From Desulfobacterales bacterium RIFOXYA12_FULL_46_15 (GTDB lineage Bacteria; Desulfobacterota; Desulfobacteria; Desulfobacterales; Desulfobacteraceae), in NCBI GenBank assembly GCA_001799395.1, contig MGTJ01000105.1, positions 3,589 through 47,165 of the forward strand: 43,577 nucleotides of DNA, read 5' to 3'. Positions 7,833-17,910 of this stretch are shown one piece after another. Under the pieces are notes generated by a model. That model had not been told where the DNA came from. It saw nothing but the letters and a program-made list of their open reading frames with translations, and did not search any database. Position numbers and translations under genes: made by a program. Position 1 is the first letter of the stretch, and each line of letters starts with the position of its first letter.

Positions 7833-9032
7833 ATGAAAAAAAATATTTTATTCGTGGATGATGAGCCCAATATCCTCAAAGGTCTTCAAAGAAGCCTGAG
7901 ACCTTTAAGAACTTTTTGGGACATGGAATTTGCAGAAGGGGCAAAAAACGCACTGGCACTTCTTGAACGGCAGGCCTTTGATGTCATTGTTTCAGACATG
8001 CGGATGCCGGAAATGGATGGTGCGGAACTGTTGAAAATCGTACAGAAAAAATACCCCACGATGGTGAGGATTATCCTGTCCGGTCATTCGGATCAGGAAA
8101 TGGCTATGAAATCCGTAAAAGCCGCTCACCAGTATCTTTCCAAGCCTTGTGAAAAAGATGTGCTGATCATTGCCATCGCAAGGGCCTGTGCCTTGAGGGA
8201 TCTTTTAAATAAAAAGACACTTCAGGATCTCCTGGGAAGGATCGAGACCATGCCCAGCATCCCTTCGCTTTATTCCCGGATCATGGAAGCCCTTCGATCT
8301 TCCGAGAGTTCTCTTGCAGATGTGGGTGAGATCATTACAAAAGACATGGGAATGACGGCCAAGGTACTCCAGCTGGTCAACTCCTCTTTTTTTGGGATGC
8401 CCCGTCACATATCCGGTGCAAAGGAGGCTGTTGCCCTTCTCGGGATGGACGTGGTAAAAATACTGGTATTGAGCATAGAAGTGTTTTCCATATCAAAAAA
8501 TGCTGTGGGCCTGATCCCGGTGCAGAAAATTCATGAGCATTGCATCAGAACAGGGGTCATTGCCAATAAGATTGCCGGGCTGGAAAAAATGGACAAGAAA
8601 AAGTCTGATAATGCCATGATGGCATCAATCCTTCATGATCTTGGAAAATTATTGCTGGCAGAGTATTTTACAAGCGATTATGCAAAGGTCATGGAAATCA
8701 CCCGGAAAGATAACATAACGGTTTTTGAAGCGGAAAAAGCGGTTTTCGGTGTCACCCATGCCGAGGTCGGGGCCTATCTCCTGGGGCTCTGGGGATTGCC
8801 GGAAGCAATTGTTGCCGGTATTGCCTTTCATCATACTCCTTCAAAATATATTTCAAAGGAATTTGAACTCTGCGGAATCGTCCATGTGGCAGAACTTATG
8901 GAGCATCATGAGCAGCAGCAACCGGCCGGATGGGACAGGCTTAACGGGCTTGATGAGGACTATCTGGAAAAACTCGGGTTGTCAGACAGAATTCCGCTCT
9001 GGCGGGATTATATCAGGGGAAATCCGTTTTGA
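7833..9032 (+). CDS. Response regulator with HDOD output domain
   Basis: The 399-residue cytoplasmic protein has an N-terminal receiver (about 4-120) with Asp 9/10, phosphoacceptor Asp 55 in VSDMRMPEMDG, and Lys 104 in SKPC. An HDOD domain (about 135-330) follows, starting at MPSIPSLYSRIM and including KDMGMTAKVLQLVNSSFFG and a DLGKLLLAEY helix. HDOD domains resemble HD phosphohydrolases but usually lack catalysis and act as signalling adaptors. This is the first gene of the plus-strand signalling run, and its stop overlaps the TTG start of the hybrid kinase. The receiver is complete, so one of the neighbouring kinases probably phosphorylates it. Confidence 0.92.
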   Translation: MKKNILFVDDEPNILKGLQRSLRPLRTFWDMEFAEGAKNALALLERQAFDVIVSDMRMPEMDGAELLKIVQKKYPTMVRIILSGHSDQEMAMKSVKAAHQYLSKPCEKDVLIIAIARACALRDLLNKKTLQDLLGRIETMPSIPSLYSRIMEALRSSESSLADVGEIITKDMGMTAKVLQLVNSSFFGMPRHISGAKEAVALLGMDVVKILVLSIEVFSISKNAVGLIPVQKIHEHCIRTGVIANKIAGLEKMDKKKSDNAMMASILHDLGKLLLAEYFTSDYAKVMEITRKDNITVFEAEKAVFGVTHAEVGAYLLGLWGLPEAIVAGIAFHHTPSKYISKEFELCGIVHVAELMEHHEQQQPAGWDRLNGLDEDYLEKLGLSDRIPLWRDYIRGNPF

Positions 9033-11332
9033 AAAGCATCCCCGATTGCTGTGGCGATCCCATTGTCGTCTATGACCGGGAGGGGTTGGCAACCTATGTC
9101 AATCCTGCCTTTGAAAAGGTTTTCGGGTGGAAGGCCGAGGAATTGATAGGGAAAAGGATTGATTTTGTCCCGGAACAGGCCATGGAAGAAACCCGGGAGG
9201 CAATCGGCCGGATTTATTCCGGAAAAGCCATAGTGGGGATGGAAACCATAAGAAAGACCCGGTTCCGGGGAAATATCCATGTCCGGCTGAGCGCGGATGC
9301 CCTTCCGGGTGATGACGGCCGTGTTAAAGGCATGGTCGTTACCTTGCAGGATATTACCGATCTTGTTCTGTCCCGGTATGAAGCATTCAATGCAAACAAG
9401 GCCAAAAGCGATTTTCTTTCCAATATCAGCCATGAAATCAGAACCCCCATGAACGGTCTTATCGGGATGATCGATCTCATCTTGAACACAAGGCTGGATG
9501 ATGAACAAAAGGAATATGTGGAGGTGCTGCAAAACAGCGCATCAGCCCTCATGTCGGTGATTTCTGATATTCTTGATTTTTCGAGAATTGAGTCTGGTAA
9601 GATGGAATGCAGCCATATTAATTTTGACTTACAGACAACCCTTGAAACAGTGAGGGATGCAGTATCAGGAAAAATTGAAAAAAAAGGCCTTGCTTTTTTT
9701 CTCACCACTCAGGGACAGATTCCGCTTTTATTAAAAGGAGATCCGGAAAAGCTTCGCCAGGCTTTGCATCATCTTCTTGAAAATGCAGTCAAATTTACCG
9801 ATCAGGGTGAAATCCGCCTTTGCGTGGTCCTTTTAAAGGAAAATAAGACCCATGCCGCTTTCAGGTTTGATGTGGAGGATACCGGGACCGGTATTGAAAA
9901 AGAACGTCAGGATGCCATTTTTGAGGCTTTTTCCCAGGCAGATGCCACTGCTACCAGGAAATACGGGGGAACAGGAATCGGTCTTACGATTTCAAAAAAG
10001 CTGGTTCACCTGATGGGGGGAAAAATCGAGGTTGACAGTACACCGGGAAAAGGTTCGATATTCAGGATAGAGCTGGAATTTGAAAAACAGGCAGTACTTC
10101 CTCAAATGATGGGTCCGATTCCCAGGACCCTGAAAGGCAAAAAGCTCCTCATTGTGGATGATGACGCAGCGAGCCGGATGATTATGAGAGAGTTTGCAAA
10201 ATCCTGGGGATGTGTCTGTGATGAAGCGGCAAATATCCATCGCGCCATGGAAAAACTGGAACCGGCCGGGCAGGCCCGCCAGGTATTTGATATTGCCCTG
10301 ATTCATATGCAGCTTGGTGGGGGGGCACAAGGGGAAGTCCTTGCAACACGGATCAGAAATAACGCCTGCTATTCCGCTATGATCCTGATCCTCCTGTATT
10401 CCACCGGTGAAAGAGGGGATATCGAGCGGCTCAAATCCATTGGTGTAGAAGGGTACCTGCCCAAACCCGTGGATGCCGATCTTTTGTTTGACTGCATTAC
10501 CACGGCAATGGCTTTGAAGGAAGATAAGGCAGGCTCAGGCTTGATCATCACACGGCATTTCCTGAAAGAGAACAGAAAACAGCGCCATCCGGTCCTTGTT
10601 TTTGAACCCGGCAGTGTCAGCAAAAAAATTGTGCGGAATGTTCTAACCCAGGCCGGTTATGCGGTTGAGGTTGCAGAGACAAAAAAAGAAATGCTGGATG
10701 ATTTTGAAACCGGCCGGTTTACCATGGTCCTCCTGGGAACCTCTCCGGATGATCCCGGGCCTGATGAAATCATTTCAAGGATCAGACTCATTGAAAAAAC
10801 AAAAGGGTTTGAGAAAACAACCCTTCTTTTGATGACACAATGCCCTGACGATAAAAATACGGCAGCGGACGGCGTGGATGAGGTTATTGTAAAACCTTCG
10901 CCTGCCAGTCAGTTGCTCGCAGTCATTGAAAAATGGACAAGACACAAACCAAACCCTTTTGCCGTAAAAGAAAGGGATGCGGACAAAACCCGTATTTTTA
11001 ATTACGGACAGGCACTTGAAAGGGCAATGGAGGATAAGGAATTTCTTTTCATGGTTGTCAATGAATTTATCAAAACCCTGCCTGAAAAAATTTCAGCCAT
11101 TGAAAAAAATTTCAAGGACCAGGATATGACCGGGTTGACGCAAAAAGCCCATTCACTAAGAGGGTCTGCCTCCACCATCGGGGCAGATGCAATCAGTGCT
11201 GCGGCCCTGGAGCTGGAAAAAGCAGGAGATACAGGGGACATGAACACTTTTTTGAAAAAGATACAGCAGGTGAAGGATGAATTTCAAAAATTCACCACCC
11301 ATATCAACACTATGGATTGGAGTGGCTTATGA
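9029..11332 (+). CDS. PAS hybrid histidine kinase with two degenerate receivers and a C-terminal Hpt
   Basis: This is a 767-residue soluble kinase. Domains in order are PAS (about 1-112), HisKA with His 135 in SNISHEIRTPMNG, HATPase (about 235-352), receiver 1 (about 371-495), receiver 2 (about 520-638) and Hpt (about 655-755) with His 708 in HSLRGSA. Receiver 1 keeps the acidic pocket at 377-379 and Lys 479, but the phosphoacceptor position is His 426. Receiver 2 has lost the acidic pair and has Gly 570 at that position. The usual His-Asp-His-Asp relay therefore cannot run inside this chain. The start is a TTG that overlaps the previous stop (TTGA), with AGGGGA upstream. The next gene encodes an intact receiver that could serve the Hpt. 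Confidence 0.93.
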   Translation: MKSIPDCCGDPIVVYDREGLATYVNPAFEKVFGWKAEELIGKRIDFVPEQAMEETREAIGRIYSGKAIVGMETIRKTRFRGNIHVRLSADALPGDDGRVKGMVVTLQDITDLVLSRYEAFNANKAKSDFLSNISHEIRTPMNGLIGMIDLILNTRLDDEQKEYVEVLQNSASALMSVISDILDFSRIESGKMECSHINFDLQTTLETVRDAVSGKIEKKGLAFFLTTQGQIPLLLKGDPEKLRQALHHLLENAVKFTDQGEIRLCVVLLKENKTHAAFRFDVEDTGTGIEKERQDAIFEAFSQADATATRKYGGTGIGLTISKKLVHLMGGKIEVDSTPGKGSIFRIELEFEKQAVLPQMMGPIPRTLKGKKLLIVDDDAASRMIMREFAKSWGCVCDEAANIHRAMEKLEPAGQARQVFDIALIHMQLGGGAQGEVLATRIRNNACYSAMILILLYSTGERGDIERLKSIGVEGYLPKPVDADLLFDCITTAMALKEDKAGSGLIITRHFLKENRKQRHPVLVFEPGSVSKKIVRNVLTQAGYAVEVAETKKEMLDDFETGRFTMVLLGTSPDDPGPDEIISRIRLIEKTKGFEKTTLLLMTQCPDDKNTAADGVDEVIVKPSPASQLLAVIEKWTRHKPNPFAVKERDADKTRIFNYGQALERAMEDKEFLFMVVNEFIKTLPEKISAIEKNFKDQDMTGLTQKAHSLRGSASTIGADAISAAALELEKAGDTGDMNTFLKKIQQVKDEFQKFTTHINTMDWSGL

Positions 11333-12600
11333 AGATTCTAATTGCTGAAGATGACTATGTTTCAAGGCTTCTTGTGAGAAAAGCAGTCGGGAAAATCGGC
11401 CATGAGGTCATTGAGGCGGAAAACGGCAGGATTGCCTGGGAACTCTTCCTGGAACAGGAACCGGATATGATCATTTCCGACTGGATGATGCCGGAGATGG
11501 ACGGGATCACCCTTTGTCAGAAGATCCGGGCTTCAGGAAGAAAAATGTATTCCTATATCATGCTGCTGACGGCAAAAGACAAGATGACCGATCTTGTGGA
11601 AGTGTTTGATGCAGGTGCGGATGATTATATTATCAAGCCCTTTAAACCCGATGAATTGCGCTCAAGGATCAAAACCGGGGAAAGGATTGTCCAACTGGAA
11701 CGTAGGCATCATCAATTGCAGGAAGAATTGATTCTTCAGAACAAAAAACTGGACTCAACTCTCAGGGAATTAAAGACAACCCAGGGCCATATCCTTCAAT
11801 CCGAGAAAATGGCTTCCATTGGCCAGCTTGCAGCAGGTGTAGCCCATGAGATCAATAATCCCATCGGGTTTATCGGCAGCAACCTGGATGCCTTGAAAGA
11901 CTATATGGAGGATGTGGACGAGCTTTTATCCCATTATCAGAAACTGTGTAAATTATTGGTTGCCGCCCCGGGGGGAAGCCTTTGCACGGAAATACAAAAT
12001 GAGGTCAAAGCCATTACTGAGTTTGAAGAACAGATTGAAATCGACTATCTTAAAAAAGATATTCCGGAATTGCTTCATGACTGCAAAGACGGGACACAGA
12101 GGGTTGGAAAAATAGTTGCAGACCTGAAAAATTTTGCCCATCCGGGTAATGACAAGCAGATGCTGGTGGATATTAATAAAGGCCTTGAATCCACTCTGAA
12201 TGTTGTTTACAATGAATTGAAATACAAGGCCACCGTTACCCGGGAGTTCGGAGACATTCCAATGGTTGAGGGATTCCCCCAGAAACTGAACCAGGTATTC
12301 ATGAATATCCTGGTAAATGCAGCCCAGGCTATTACGGAAAAAGGGGAAATCCGGATTAAGACAAAAAAAGAAGGCGGGCAGGTGCTGGTTGCCATTTCAG
12401 ATACCGGGTGCGGGATTAAGGAAGAGCATCTTCAAAAAATATTCGACCCGTTTTTTACAACCAAGGAGATTGGCAAGGGAACCGGGCTTGGAATGAATAT
12501 TGCCTATAATATCATCCAGGAGCACAAGGGGAAAATCAGTGTTCAGAGCACTGTGGGAAAGGGAACAACATTTACCGTGAGTCTGCCGGGAAAAACATGA
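11329..12600 (+). CDS. Receiver-histidine kinase protein
   Basis: The 423-residue protein has an intact receiver (1-120; Asp 7/8, Asp 51 in SDWMMPEMDG, Lys 103) and a coiled-coil linker (about 120-158). A kinase core follows with His 173 in [12 protein letters not shown], and a HATPase domain (about 285-420) with NAAQAI, DTGCGI and GTGLGM boxes. It has no membrane segment. ATG 11329 is chosen because GGAG precedes it and it overlaps the previous stop as ATGA. The N-terminal receiver could accept phosphate from the Hpt of the upstream hybrid kinase and gate its own kinase; this is inference. Three other kinases in the window share the same H-box style. Confidence 0.92.
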   Translation: MKILIAEDDYVSRLLVRKAVGKIGHEVIEAENGRIAWELFLEQEPDMIISDWMMPEMDGITLCQKIRASGRKMYSYIMLLTAKDKMTDLVEVFDAGADDYIIKPFKPDELRSRIKTGERIVQLERRHHQLQEELILQNKKLDSTLRELKTTQGHILQSEKMASIGQLAAGVAHEINNPIGFIGSNLDALKDYMEDVDELLSHYQKLCKLLVAAPGGSLCTEIQNEVKAITEFEEQIEIDYLKKDIPELLHDCKDGTQRVGKIVADLKNFAHPGNDKQMLVDINKGLESTLNVVYNELKYKATVTREFGDIPMVEGFPQKLNQVFMNILVNAAQAITEKGEIRIKTKKEGGQVLVAISDTGCGIKEEHLQKIFDPFFTTKEIGKGTGLGMNIAYNIIQEHKGKISVQSTVGKGTTFTVSLPGKT

Positions 12601-12634
12601 CAGGAGATGAAAATGATTAGGGAGAAATTCAACA

Positions 12635-14323
12635 ATGATTAACCGGTTTCAAAAAAGTCTAGATTTAAAACTGGCAGGGTCTTTATTTGCGGTTCTTTGC
12701 GCAGCATTTTTTATTTTCATGATGTTTTTACCAGGCATCCCCCTGGGCCGTATGGTGGGGACAGGGGTGATCTGCATTGTATTTGTTATGGCAGCCATGG
12801 GGATTATTTTTCATGTCCTTTTTTTCAAACCTTTGAAAATGCTGACACAGGGTCTTGAAAAATCGATCCGGGGAAAGGACCGGGATCTCACCATCCGGCT
12901 TTCCATGGACCGGAAGGATGAGATCGGTATTCTTGCCGATTGTTTTGACCGGTTTATTTCAAACCTGGATGATATTATCATGAATATCGGGAGAAAAACG
13001 GAAACCGTTGCAGCGTCTTCATCCGAAGTCTTTATGGCTTCCGAGCGGATGCATGAGGAATCTTTTGACCTGTCTTCCCGGTCCAATTCGGTTGCTGCAG
13101 CTGCCGAAGAAATGAATTCAAGCATGCATATGGTTGCGGCCGCCAGTGAAGAGGCTTCCACCAATATCTCCATTGTTGCCGATGCCGCAGGTCTGATGCA
13201 ATCCAATATCACCGGGATTGCACACAATTGCGATGAGGCAAGACAAATTTCCAGCAATGCGAAACAGCAGGTGGATATTGCCTCAGAAAAAGTAGGCCGT
13301 CTGGGCGGGGCTGCAAAAGAAATCAGCAAAGTCACCGCAGTTATTACCGATATTGCGGAACAAACCAATCTTCTGGCTCTGAATGCCACCATTGAGGCAG
13401 CAAGGGCAGGTGAAGCCGGAAAGGGTTTTGCCGTGGTTGCAGGGGAAATCAAGAACCTGGCTGCCCAGACGGCTCAGGCAACGGAAACCATCCGGGAAAA
13501 GATCGAGGGCATACAGGATTCCACCCGCGAGACGGTTCACGAGGTCGGTACGATTTCAGAGGTTATCTCCAGGGTGGATGCAATTGTCAATGAGATTGCA
13601 AAGACCGTTGAGGAACAATCCAGGACTGCCACGGAAGTTGCCGGTAGTATTGAGCAGGCCTCCATCGGTATTTCCGAGGTGAACGGGAATGTGGCCCAGA
13701 TCTCCCAGGTCGCATCCGGGATTGCAAAGGATATTGCCCAGGTGGATCATATTGCATCTGAAATGTCCGGCAGGGCAGGAGGCCTGACCAATGGGGCAAA
13801 GGACCTGGATAGGCTCTCCCTGAACCTTCGGCAGATGATTTCCATTTTCAGGGTATCCATGGACAAAACAACCACTTTATCCGGTTTCGGAGCGGCTGAA
13901 AAATCCGTTCCTGACCTCATGCCCTGGCGGCCTGCATTAGAGACCCGTATCGAGGAAATCGACACCCAGCATAAAGAGCTTCTGCGCCTGATCAATCTTT
14001 TACACAAGGCCATGAAACAGCAGAAGGGCGCAAAAGAGGCAGGCGGAATTTTGAATGATCTGGCTAAATATACGGTTTTTCATTTTGGCTTTGAAGAAGA
14101 GCAGTTTAAAAAATACAGATACCCGGAAAATGAAAGCCACAAAAAAATCCATAAGGACCTGGTTGCAAAGGTAAAGGCATTTCAAACGGATTTTGAAAAC
14201 GGGAAGGCCACGGTTACCATGGATCTCATGGATTTTCTGGTGGAATGGCTGAAAACCCATATCATGAAAACCGATATGGCCTATGTTCCGTTCTTAAAGG
14301 ATAAAATGAGATTCAATAAATAA
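12635..14323 (+). CDS. Methyl-accepting chemotaxis protein with C-terminal bacteriohemerythrin domain
   Basis: The 562-residue chemoreceptor has two adjacent membrane segments (about 12-32 and 38-60) with almost no periplasmic loop. A HAMP domain (about 62-118) and a long MCP signalling coiled coil (about 140-405) follow, with the conserved hairpin tip [23 protein letters not shown] split by the usual residues. A hemerythrin domain runs from about 431 to 555. Its di-iron ligands are all present: His 446, His 483, Glu 487, His 502, His 506, His 542 and Asp 547. Such receptors sense O2 or NO from the cytoplasm, as proposed for DcrH of Desulfovibrio. It lies between two receiver-kinases with 34- and 24-bp gaps, with no CheA or CheW in the window. 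Confidence 0.95.
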   Translation: MINRFQKSLDLKLAGSLFAVLCAAFFIFMMFLPGIPLGRMVGTGVICIVFVMAAMGIIFHVLFFKPLKMLTQGLEKSIRGKDRDLTIRLSMDRKDEIGILADCFDRFISNLDDIIMNIGRKTETVAASSSEVFMASERMHEESFDLSSRSNSVAAAAEEMNSSMHMVAAASEEASTNISIVADAAGLMQSNITGIAHNCDEARQISSNAKQQVDIASEKVGRLGGAAKEISKVTAVITDIAEQTNLLALNATIEAARAGEAGKGFAVVAGEIKNLAAQTAQATETIREKIEGIQDSTRETVHEVGTISEVISRVDAIVNEIAKTVEEQSRTATEVAGSIEQASIGISEVNGNVAQISQVASGIAKDIAQVDHIASEMSGRAGGLTNGAKDLDRLSLNLRQMISIFRVSMDKTTTLSGFGAAEKSVPDLMPWRPALETRIEEIDTQHKELLRLINLLHKAMKQQKGAKEAGGILNDLAKYTVFHFGFEEEQFKKYRYPENESHKKIHKDLVAKVKAFQTDFENGKATVTMDLMDFLVEWLKTHIMKTDMAYVPFLKDKMRFNK

Positions 14324-14347
14324 CCGGTCTTACAAGGCGGAGACGGT

Positions 14348-15730
14348 ATGGATGAGAATAGAAGAATTCTGATTATAGATGATGATGAGGGTATCCGTGA
14401 AACCTACCGGGGAATTTTCATGCCTGAAAAGGTGCCTGACGTATTTTCAAGGGGAAGGGAGCTTTTTGGGGAAAAAATAAATTCAAGACTCATAAATACG
14501 TGTAACATAATCTATGAGCCGGCCCTGGCTGAAAACGGGTTGCAGGGGATCAGGCTGGTTAAGTCGGCTTTGTCGGAATCCCGGCCCTTTGCAGTTGTCT
14601 TTATCGACATGAAAATGCCGGGATTGAATGGTGCGGATACTTCCCGGAAGATATGGGAAATTGATCCTGATGTGAAAATTGTGATTGTCACGGCATACAG
14701 TGAATATTCGCCTGAAGATATTATCGCCGTTACCGGCCGGGATAATATCTTTTATCTGCGCAAACCCTTTAGCCATGAAGAGATCCTGCAATTTGCAAGA
14801 GCCCTGACCAATGAATGGAACCTTGAAAGAAAAAGACTTGATCTTGAAAATGAGCTAAAGGAAATGAACCGGAATCTTGTGGAAAGGGTCCAAAAACAGG
14901 CAGCACTGATGATTCAATCGGAAAAAATGGCCTCGCTGGGCCTTCTTGCAGCCGGTGTGGCCCATGAAATCAATAATCCTGCCTCGTTTATCAACTCAAA
15001 CCTGTCGGTGGCAAAAAAATATATCAGGAAAATAGCCGCCATGCATGGGAAATATGAAGCAATGGAATCTTTCCTTAAGCAAACCGGGAGCGATACTGCC
15101 TTGCAGATCCTGGAGGATATGATTGCCTTTAAAGAGGAAAATGAAATAAAGATGATCCTGACGGATTTTGAAGAGCTTACAGATGAATCCATTGAGGGCA
15201 TCAACCGGATCAGCACAATTGTCAGAGATCTGAGAAATTTTTCCAGGATTGATGAAACCGAATACGAATATATTGATATTAACAATGCCGTTGATTCCAC
15301 ATGGAATATTATTCAAAATCAATTCAAATACAATGTGATCTTTGAAAGAGATTACAGTGACCTGCCCGAATTCCGTTGCTATCCCCAGAAACTCAAGCAG
15401 GTATTGATGAATCTTTTGATCAATGCCGGTCAGGCAATTGAAAAAAAAGGCATGATCCGCGTTTCAACCAGGATGATATCAAAGGGCCGGCGTGAATCAG
15501 ACTCATTGATTGAGATTTGTGTCTCAGATACAGGCTGCGGAATCCCTGCAGAGAATCTGGGCCGGTTGTTTGATCCTTTTTTTACTACCAAACCTGTGGG
15601 AAAAGGGACAGGACTTGGATTAAGTGTTGCTTATGAAATCGTAAAGGCGCATGAGGGGAATATCAAAGTGGAGAGCGAACCTGGAAAAGGGTCTGTATTT
15701 ACCGTTCATCTGCCTGCACTCGTCCGGTAG
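14348..15730 (+). CDS. Receiver-histidine kinase protein with extended receiver
   Basis: The 460-residue soluble protein has an N-terminal receiver with Asp 11-13, phosphoacceptor Asp 87 in FIDMKMPGLNG and Lys 139 in LRKPF. About 30 extra residues lie between the first helix and second strand of the receiver (about 25-55). A coiled-coil linker (about 155-190) leads to the kinase core with His 207 in [14 protein letters not shown], and a HATPase domain with NAGQAIE, DTGCGI and GTGLGLS motifs. GGAG precedes the start. It belongs to the same kinase family as the products at 11329 and 23086. The partner is unknown; position next to the hemerythrin chemoreceptor suggests a redox-linked pathway, which is inference. 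Confidence 0.92.
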   Translation: MDENRRILIIDDDEGIRETYRGIFMPEKVPDVFSRGRELFGEKINSRLINTCNIIYEPALAENGLQGIRLVKSALSESRPFAVVFIDMKMPGLNGADTSRKIWEIDPDVKIVIVTAYSEYSPEDIIAVTGRDNIFYLRKPFSHEEILQFARALTNEWNLERKRLDLENELKEMNRNLVERVQKQAALMIQSEKMASLGLLAAGVAHEINNPASFINSNLSVAKKYIRKIAAMHGKYEAMESFLKQTGSDTALQILEDMIAFKEENEIKMILTDFEELTDESIEGINRISTIVRDLRNFSRIDETEYEYIDINNAVDSTWNIIQNQFKYNVIFERDYSDLPEFRCYPQKLKQVLMNLLINAGQAIEKKGMIRVSTRMISKGRRESDSLIEICVSDTGCGIPAENLGRLFDPFFTTKPVGKGTGLGLSVAYEIVKAHEGNIKVESEPGKGSVFTVHLPALVR

Positions 15731-15783
15731 AACAAAAAAAGATGTTCCCGCATATAGGATCGGCTTAAAGAAAAAAAGGAGAC

Positions 15784-16995
15784 ATGATATTGGATACGAT
15801 TCTGGTAGTCGACGATGAAAAAAAAAATCTGAATGCGATCCGGCGGATTTTTTCCGGTCCGGAATATAAACTCTATTTTGCCTCAAGCGGAGAAGAGGCA
15901 ATGGAGAAGGTTGAAATACATTCTCCCTCCCTTGTCATCATGGATGTTATGATGCCGGGTATGGACGGGATCGAAGCCTGTTCCAGGATCAAGGTAAAAA
16001 ATGAGAATATCATGGTCCTCATGCTGTCTGGGAAATCAGGAATCGAAGACAGGATGAAGGGTTACGCCGTCCTGGCCGATGATTATATCGGCAAACCCTA
16101 TGATCCTGACGAACTCATTGCAAAGGTCAATATCCTGCTTCGGCTTTTCAATGCAAAAAAGGAACTGGCAGATATGAACGAAAATCTTGAAATCACTGTT
16201 CAAAAAAGGACGGGAGAATTGATCGCAAGAGAACGGCAGGCCCTAACAGGAAAAATGGTGCAGGGGATTGTTCACAATCTGAGGGGGCCGCTTGCTGTTG
16301 CTGCCAGCCATGCTCAATTATTATCTCTCCTGGTGGATGAATATCAATCGGCATCTGATCCGGCACCGCCCGTGAATATGGATTTTATAACTGAAGTGAA
16401 AACAAGGAACAATAAGATCCTTGATGCAATCGGGAAAGGGTCTGAACTGATCGATACCCTTGTTTTCCAGGGAGGGGCAAACCCCAGGGAGAAAAGACGG
16501 CCCCTTAATTTAAATGAGCTGATACAAAAAGAAGCCAGGTTTCTGAGGAGTGAAATCATCATGCACCACGGGGTCGAACTAAAACTGGACCTGGCTCATG
16601 AATTGCCGTTGGTTAATGGCCGGTATACTGATTTTTCACAGGTTTTTTACAATCTTGTAAAAAATGCCTGTGAAGCCATGGCCGGTTCGGAGAAAAAAAA
16701 GCTTACAATTTCAAGCCGTCATTCTGCTTCAGAAATTATCCTTTCTTTTTCCGATACAGGGCCCGGGATAGATCCTGAGCTGAAAGCAATGATCTTTGAT
16801 CCTTTTTTTTCAACCAAATCCGGTGCGGATAAAACAGGGTCAGGGTCAGGGCTCGGACTTTTCATCTGTGCCAGGCTCATGAGTGAATACAAGGCGTTTA
16901 TATCGGTCAGAAACCTGGACCCGGCCGGGTGTGAATTTTCCATACAAATCCCTTTACAGGATTCAAAAGAAAAGGATGATCTGCTAAAACCGTAA
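15784..16995 (+). CDS. Receiver-histidine kinase protein with HNLRGP-type H-box
   Basis: The 403-residue soluble protein starts at ATG 15784 directly behind AAGGAG. The receiver is intact (Asp 10/11, Asp 54 in IMDVMMPGMDG, Lys 104). After a coiled-coil linker (about 122-150) the dimerisation helix carries His 164 in GIVHNLRGPLA. This is a minor variant of the usual HE(I/L)xxP box, in which Asn replaces the Glu that helps phosphotransfer. The HATPase domain (about 270-395) keeps the NLVKNACEAM N-box, SDTGPGI G1 box and GSGSGLGLF G2 box. It sits between another receiver-kinase and a periplasmic binding protein with 53- and 18-bp gaps. Confidence 0.9.
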   Translation: MILDTILVVDDEKKNLNAIRRIFSGPEYKLYFASSGEEAMEKVEIHSPSLVIMDVMMPGMDGIEACSRIKVKNENIMVLMLSGKSGIEDRMKGYAVLADDYIGKPYDPDELIAKVNILLRLFNAKKELADMNENLEITVQKRTGELIARERQALTGKMVQGIVHNLRGPLAVAASHAQLLSLLVDEYQSASDPAPPVNMDFITEVKTRNNKILDAIGKGSELIDTLVFQGGANPREKRRPLNLNELIQKEARFLRSEIIMHHGVELKLDLAHELPLVNGRYTDFSQVFYNLVKNACEAMAGSEKKKLTISSRHSASEIILSFSDTGPGIDPELKAMIFDPFFSTKSGADKTGSGSGLGLFICARLMSEYKAFISVRNLDPAGCEFSIQIPLQDSKEKDDLLKP

Positions 16996-17013
16996 TATTA
17001 AGGAGGATCAATC

Positions 17014-17898
17014 ATGGGAAAAAAAACAGGCAGGGTTATCAGGACGGCGATAGGGTTCTGGGCTGTTTTTCTGTTTATCGGACAGGCCTGTGGCAGGGAT
17101 CTGCCGGAGATAAAAGCAAGCGGTGTGATCAGGCATCTCGGGGTTCCCTATGCTAATTTTATCACCGGAAGCGGTGACGGCATGGATGTAGAACTGGTCC
17201 GGCTTTTTGCCGGCCATATCGGGGTCAGGTATGAATATGTCAAAACTTCCTGGGGTACTGTTATCGGGGATCTGATTGGAAAAAAAGTAAAGGTTGCTGG
17301 AGATGATGTTCAGATTATCGGATCGGCTCAGGTTAAGGGCGATATCATTGCCAACGGGTTTACCATCATTCCCTGGCGGGAAAAAATCGTGGATTTTTCA
17401 ATCCCTGTTTTTCCAACCCAGGTATGGCTGATGGCAAGGGCAACAAGCCCGGTTATGCCGATCATACCTGGCGGGGATATTGAAAAGGACATTTCCATCG
17501 TAAAATCAAAATTGGCCGGGCTGACTGTTCTGGGGGTTGCAAATACTTGTCTTGACCCTCAATTGTACAATATAGAAAGCACGGGAGCCGTGCCCAGGCT
17601 TTTTCCCGGCGATCTGAACGAGCTGGCGCCTGCCATTGTCAACAACGAAGCGGATGCAACCCTTCTCGATGTTCCGGATGCATTGATTGCACTTGATAAA
17701 TGGCCTGGAAAAATCAAGGTGATCGGGCCTGTCTCAAAGACCCAGGAGATGGCTGTGGCATTTGCAAAGGATGCTCCGCTGATGAAGGATGAATTTAACC
17801 GGTTTCTGCTGAAATGTAAATCAGACGGCCGTTATATCGATCTGGTGAAAAAATATTATCCCACTGTTTTTGATTATTATCCCGGCTTTTTTAAATAG
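17014..17898 (+). CDS. Periplasmic solute-binding protein, family 3 type
   Basis: The 294-residue protein starts behind AAGGAGG. It has a signal peptide (about 1-27) with a basic N-region and a hydrophobic core ending near GQACGRDLP. Residue -3 to the Cys is Gly, so the lipobox is poor. The mature region reads as an SBP_bac_3 fold: IKASGVIRHLGVPYANF at the start, GMDVELVRLFAGHIGVRYEYV, FTIIPWREKIVDFSIPVF, and a C-terminal AFAKDAPLMKDEFNRFL. No permease or ATPase gene is nearby; instead a membrane histidine kinase follows after 12 bp. It therefore probably acts as a ligand-presenting partner for that sensor rather than in transport, which is inference from context. Confidence 0.88.
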   Translation: MGKKTGRVIRTAIGFWAVFLFIGQACGRDLPEIKASGVIRHLGVPYANFITGSGDGMDVELVRLFAGHIGVRYEYVKTSWGTVIGDLIGKKVKVAGDDVQIIGSAQVKGDIIANGFTIIPWREKIVDFSIPVFPTQVWLMARATSPVMPIIPGGDIEKDISIVKSKLAGLTVLGVANTCLDPQLYNIESTGAVPRLFPGDLNELAPAIVNNEADATLLDVPDALIALDKWPGKIKVIGPVSKTQEMAVAFAKDAPLMKDEFNRFLLKCKSDGRYIDLVKKYYPTVFDYYPGFFK

Positions 17899-17910
17899 AA
17901 GAAAAGATCA

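Noticed and set aside
12811-13452. Minus-strand open frame of 213 codons
   Set aside because: It is antisense to the chemoreceptor coiled coil; its Ala/Ser-rich composition mirrors the codons of the real gene.
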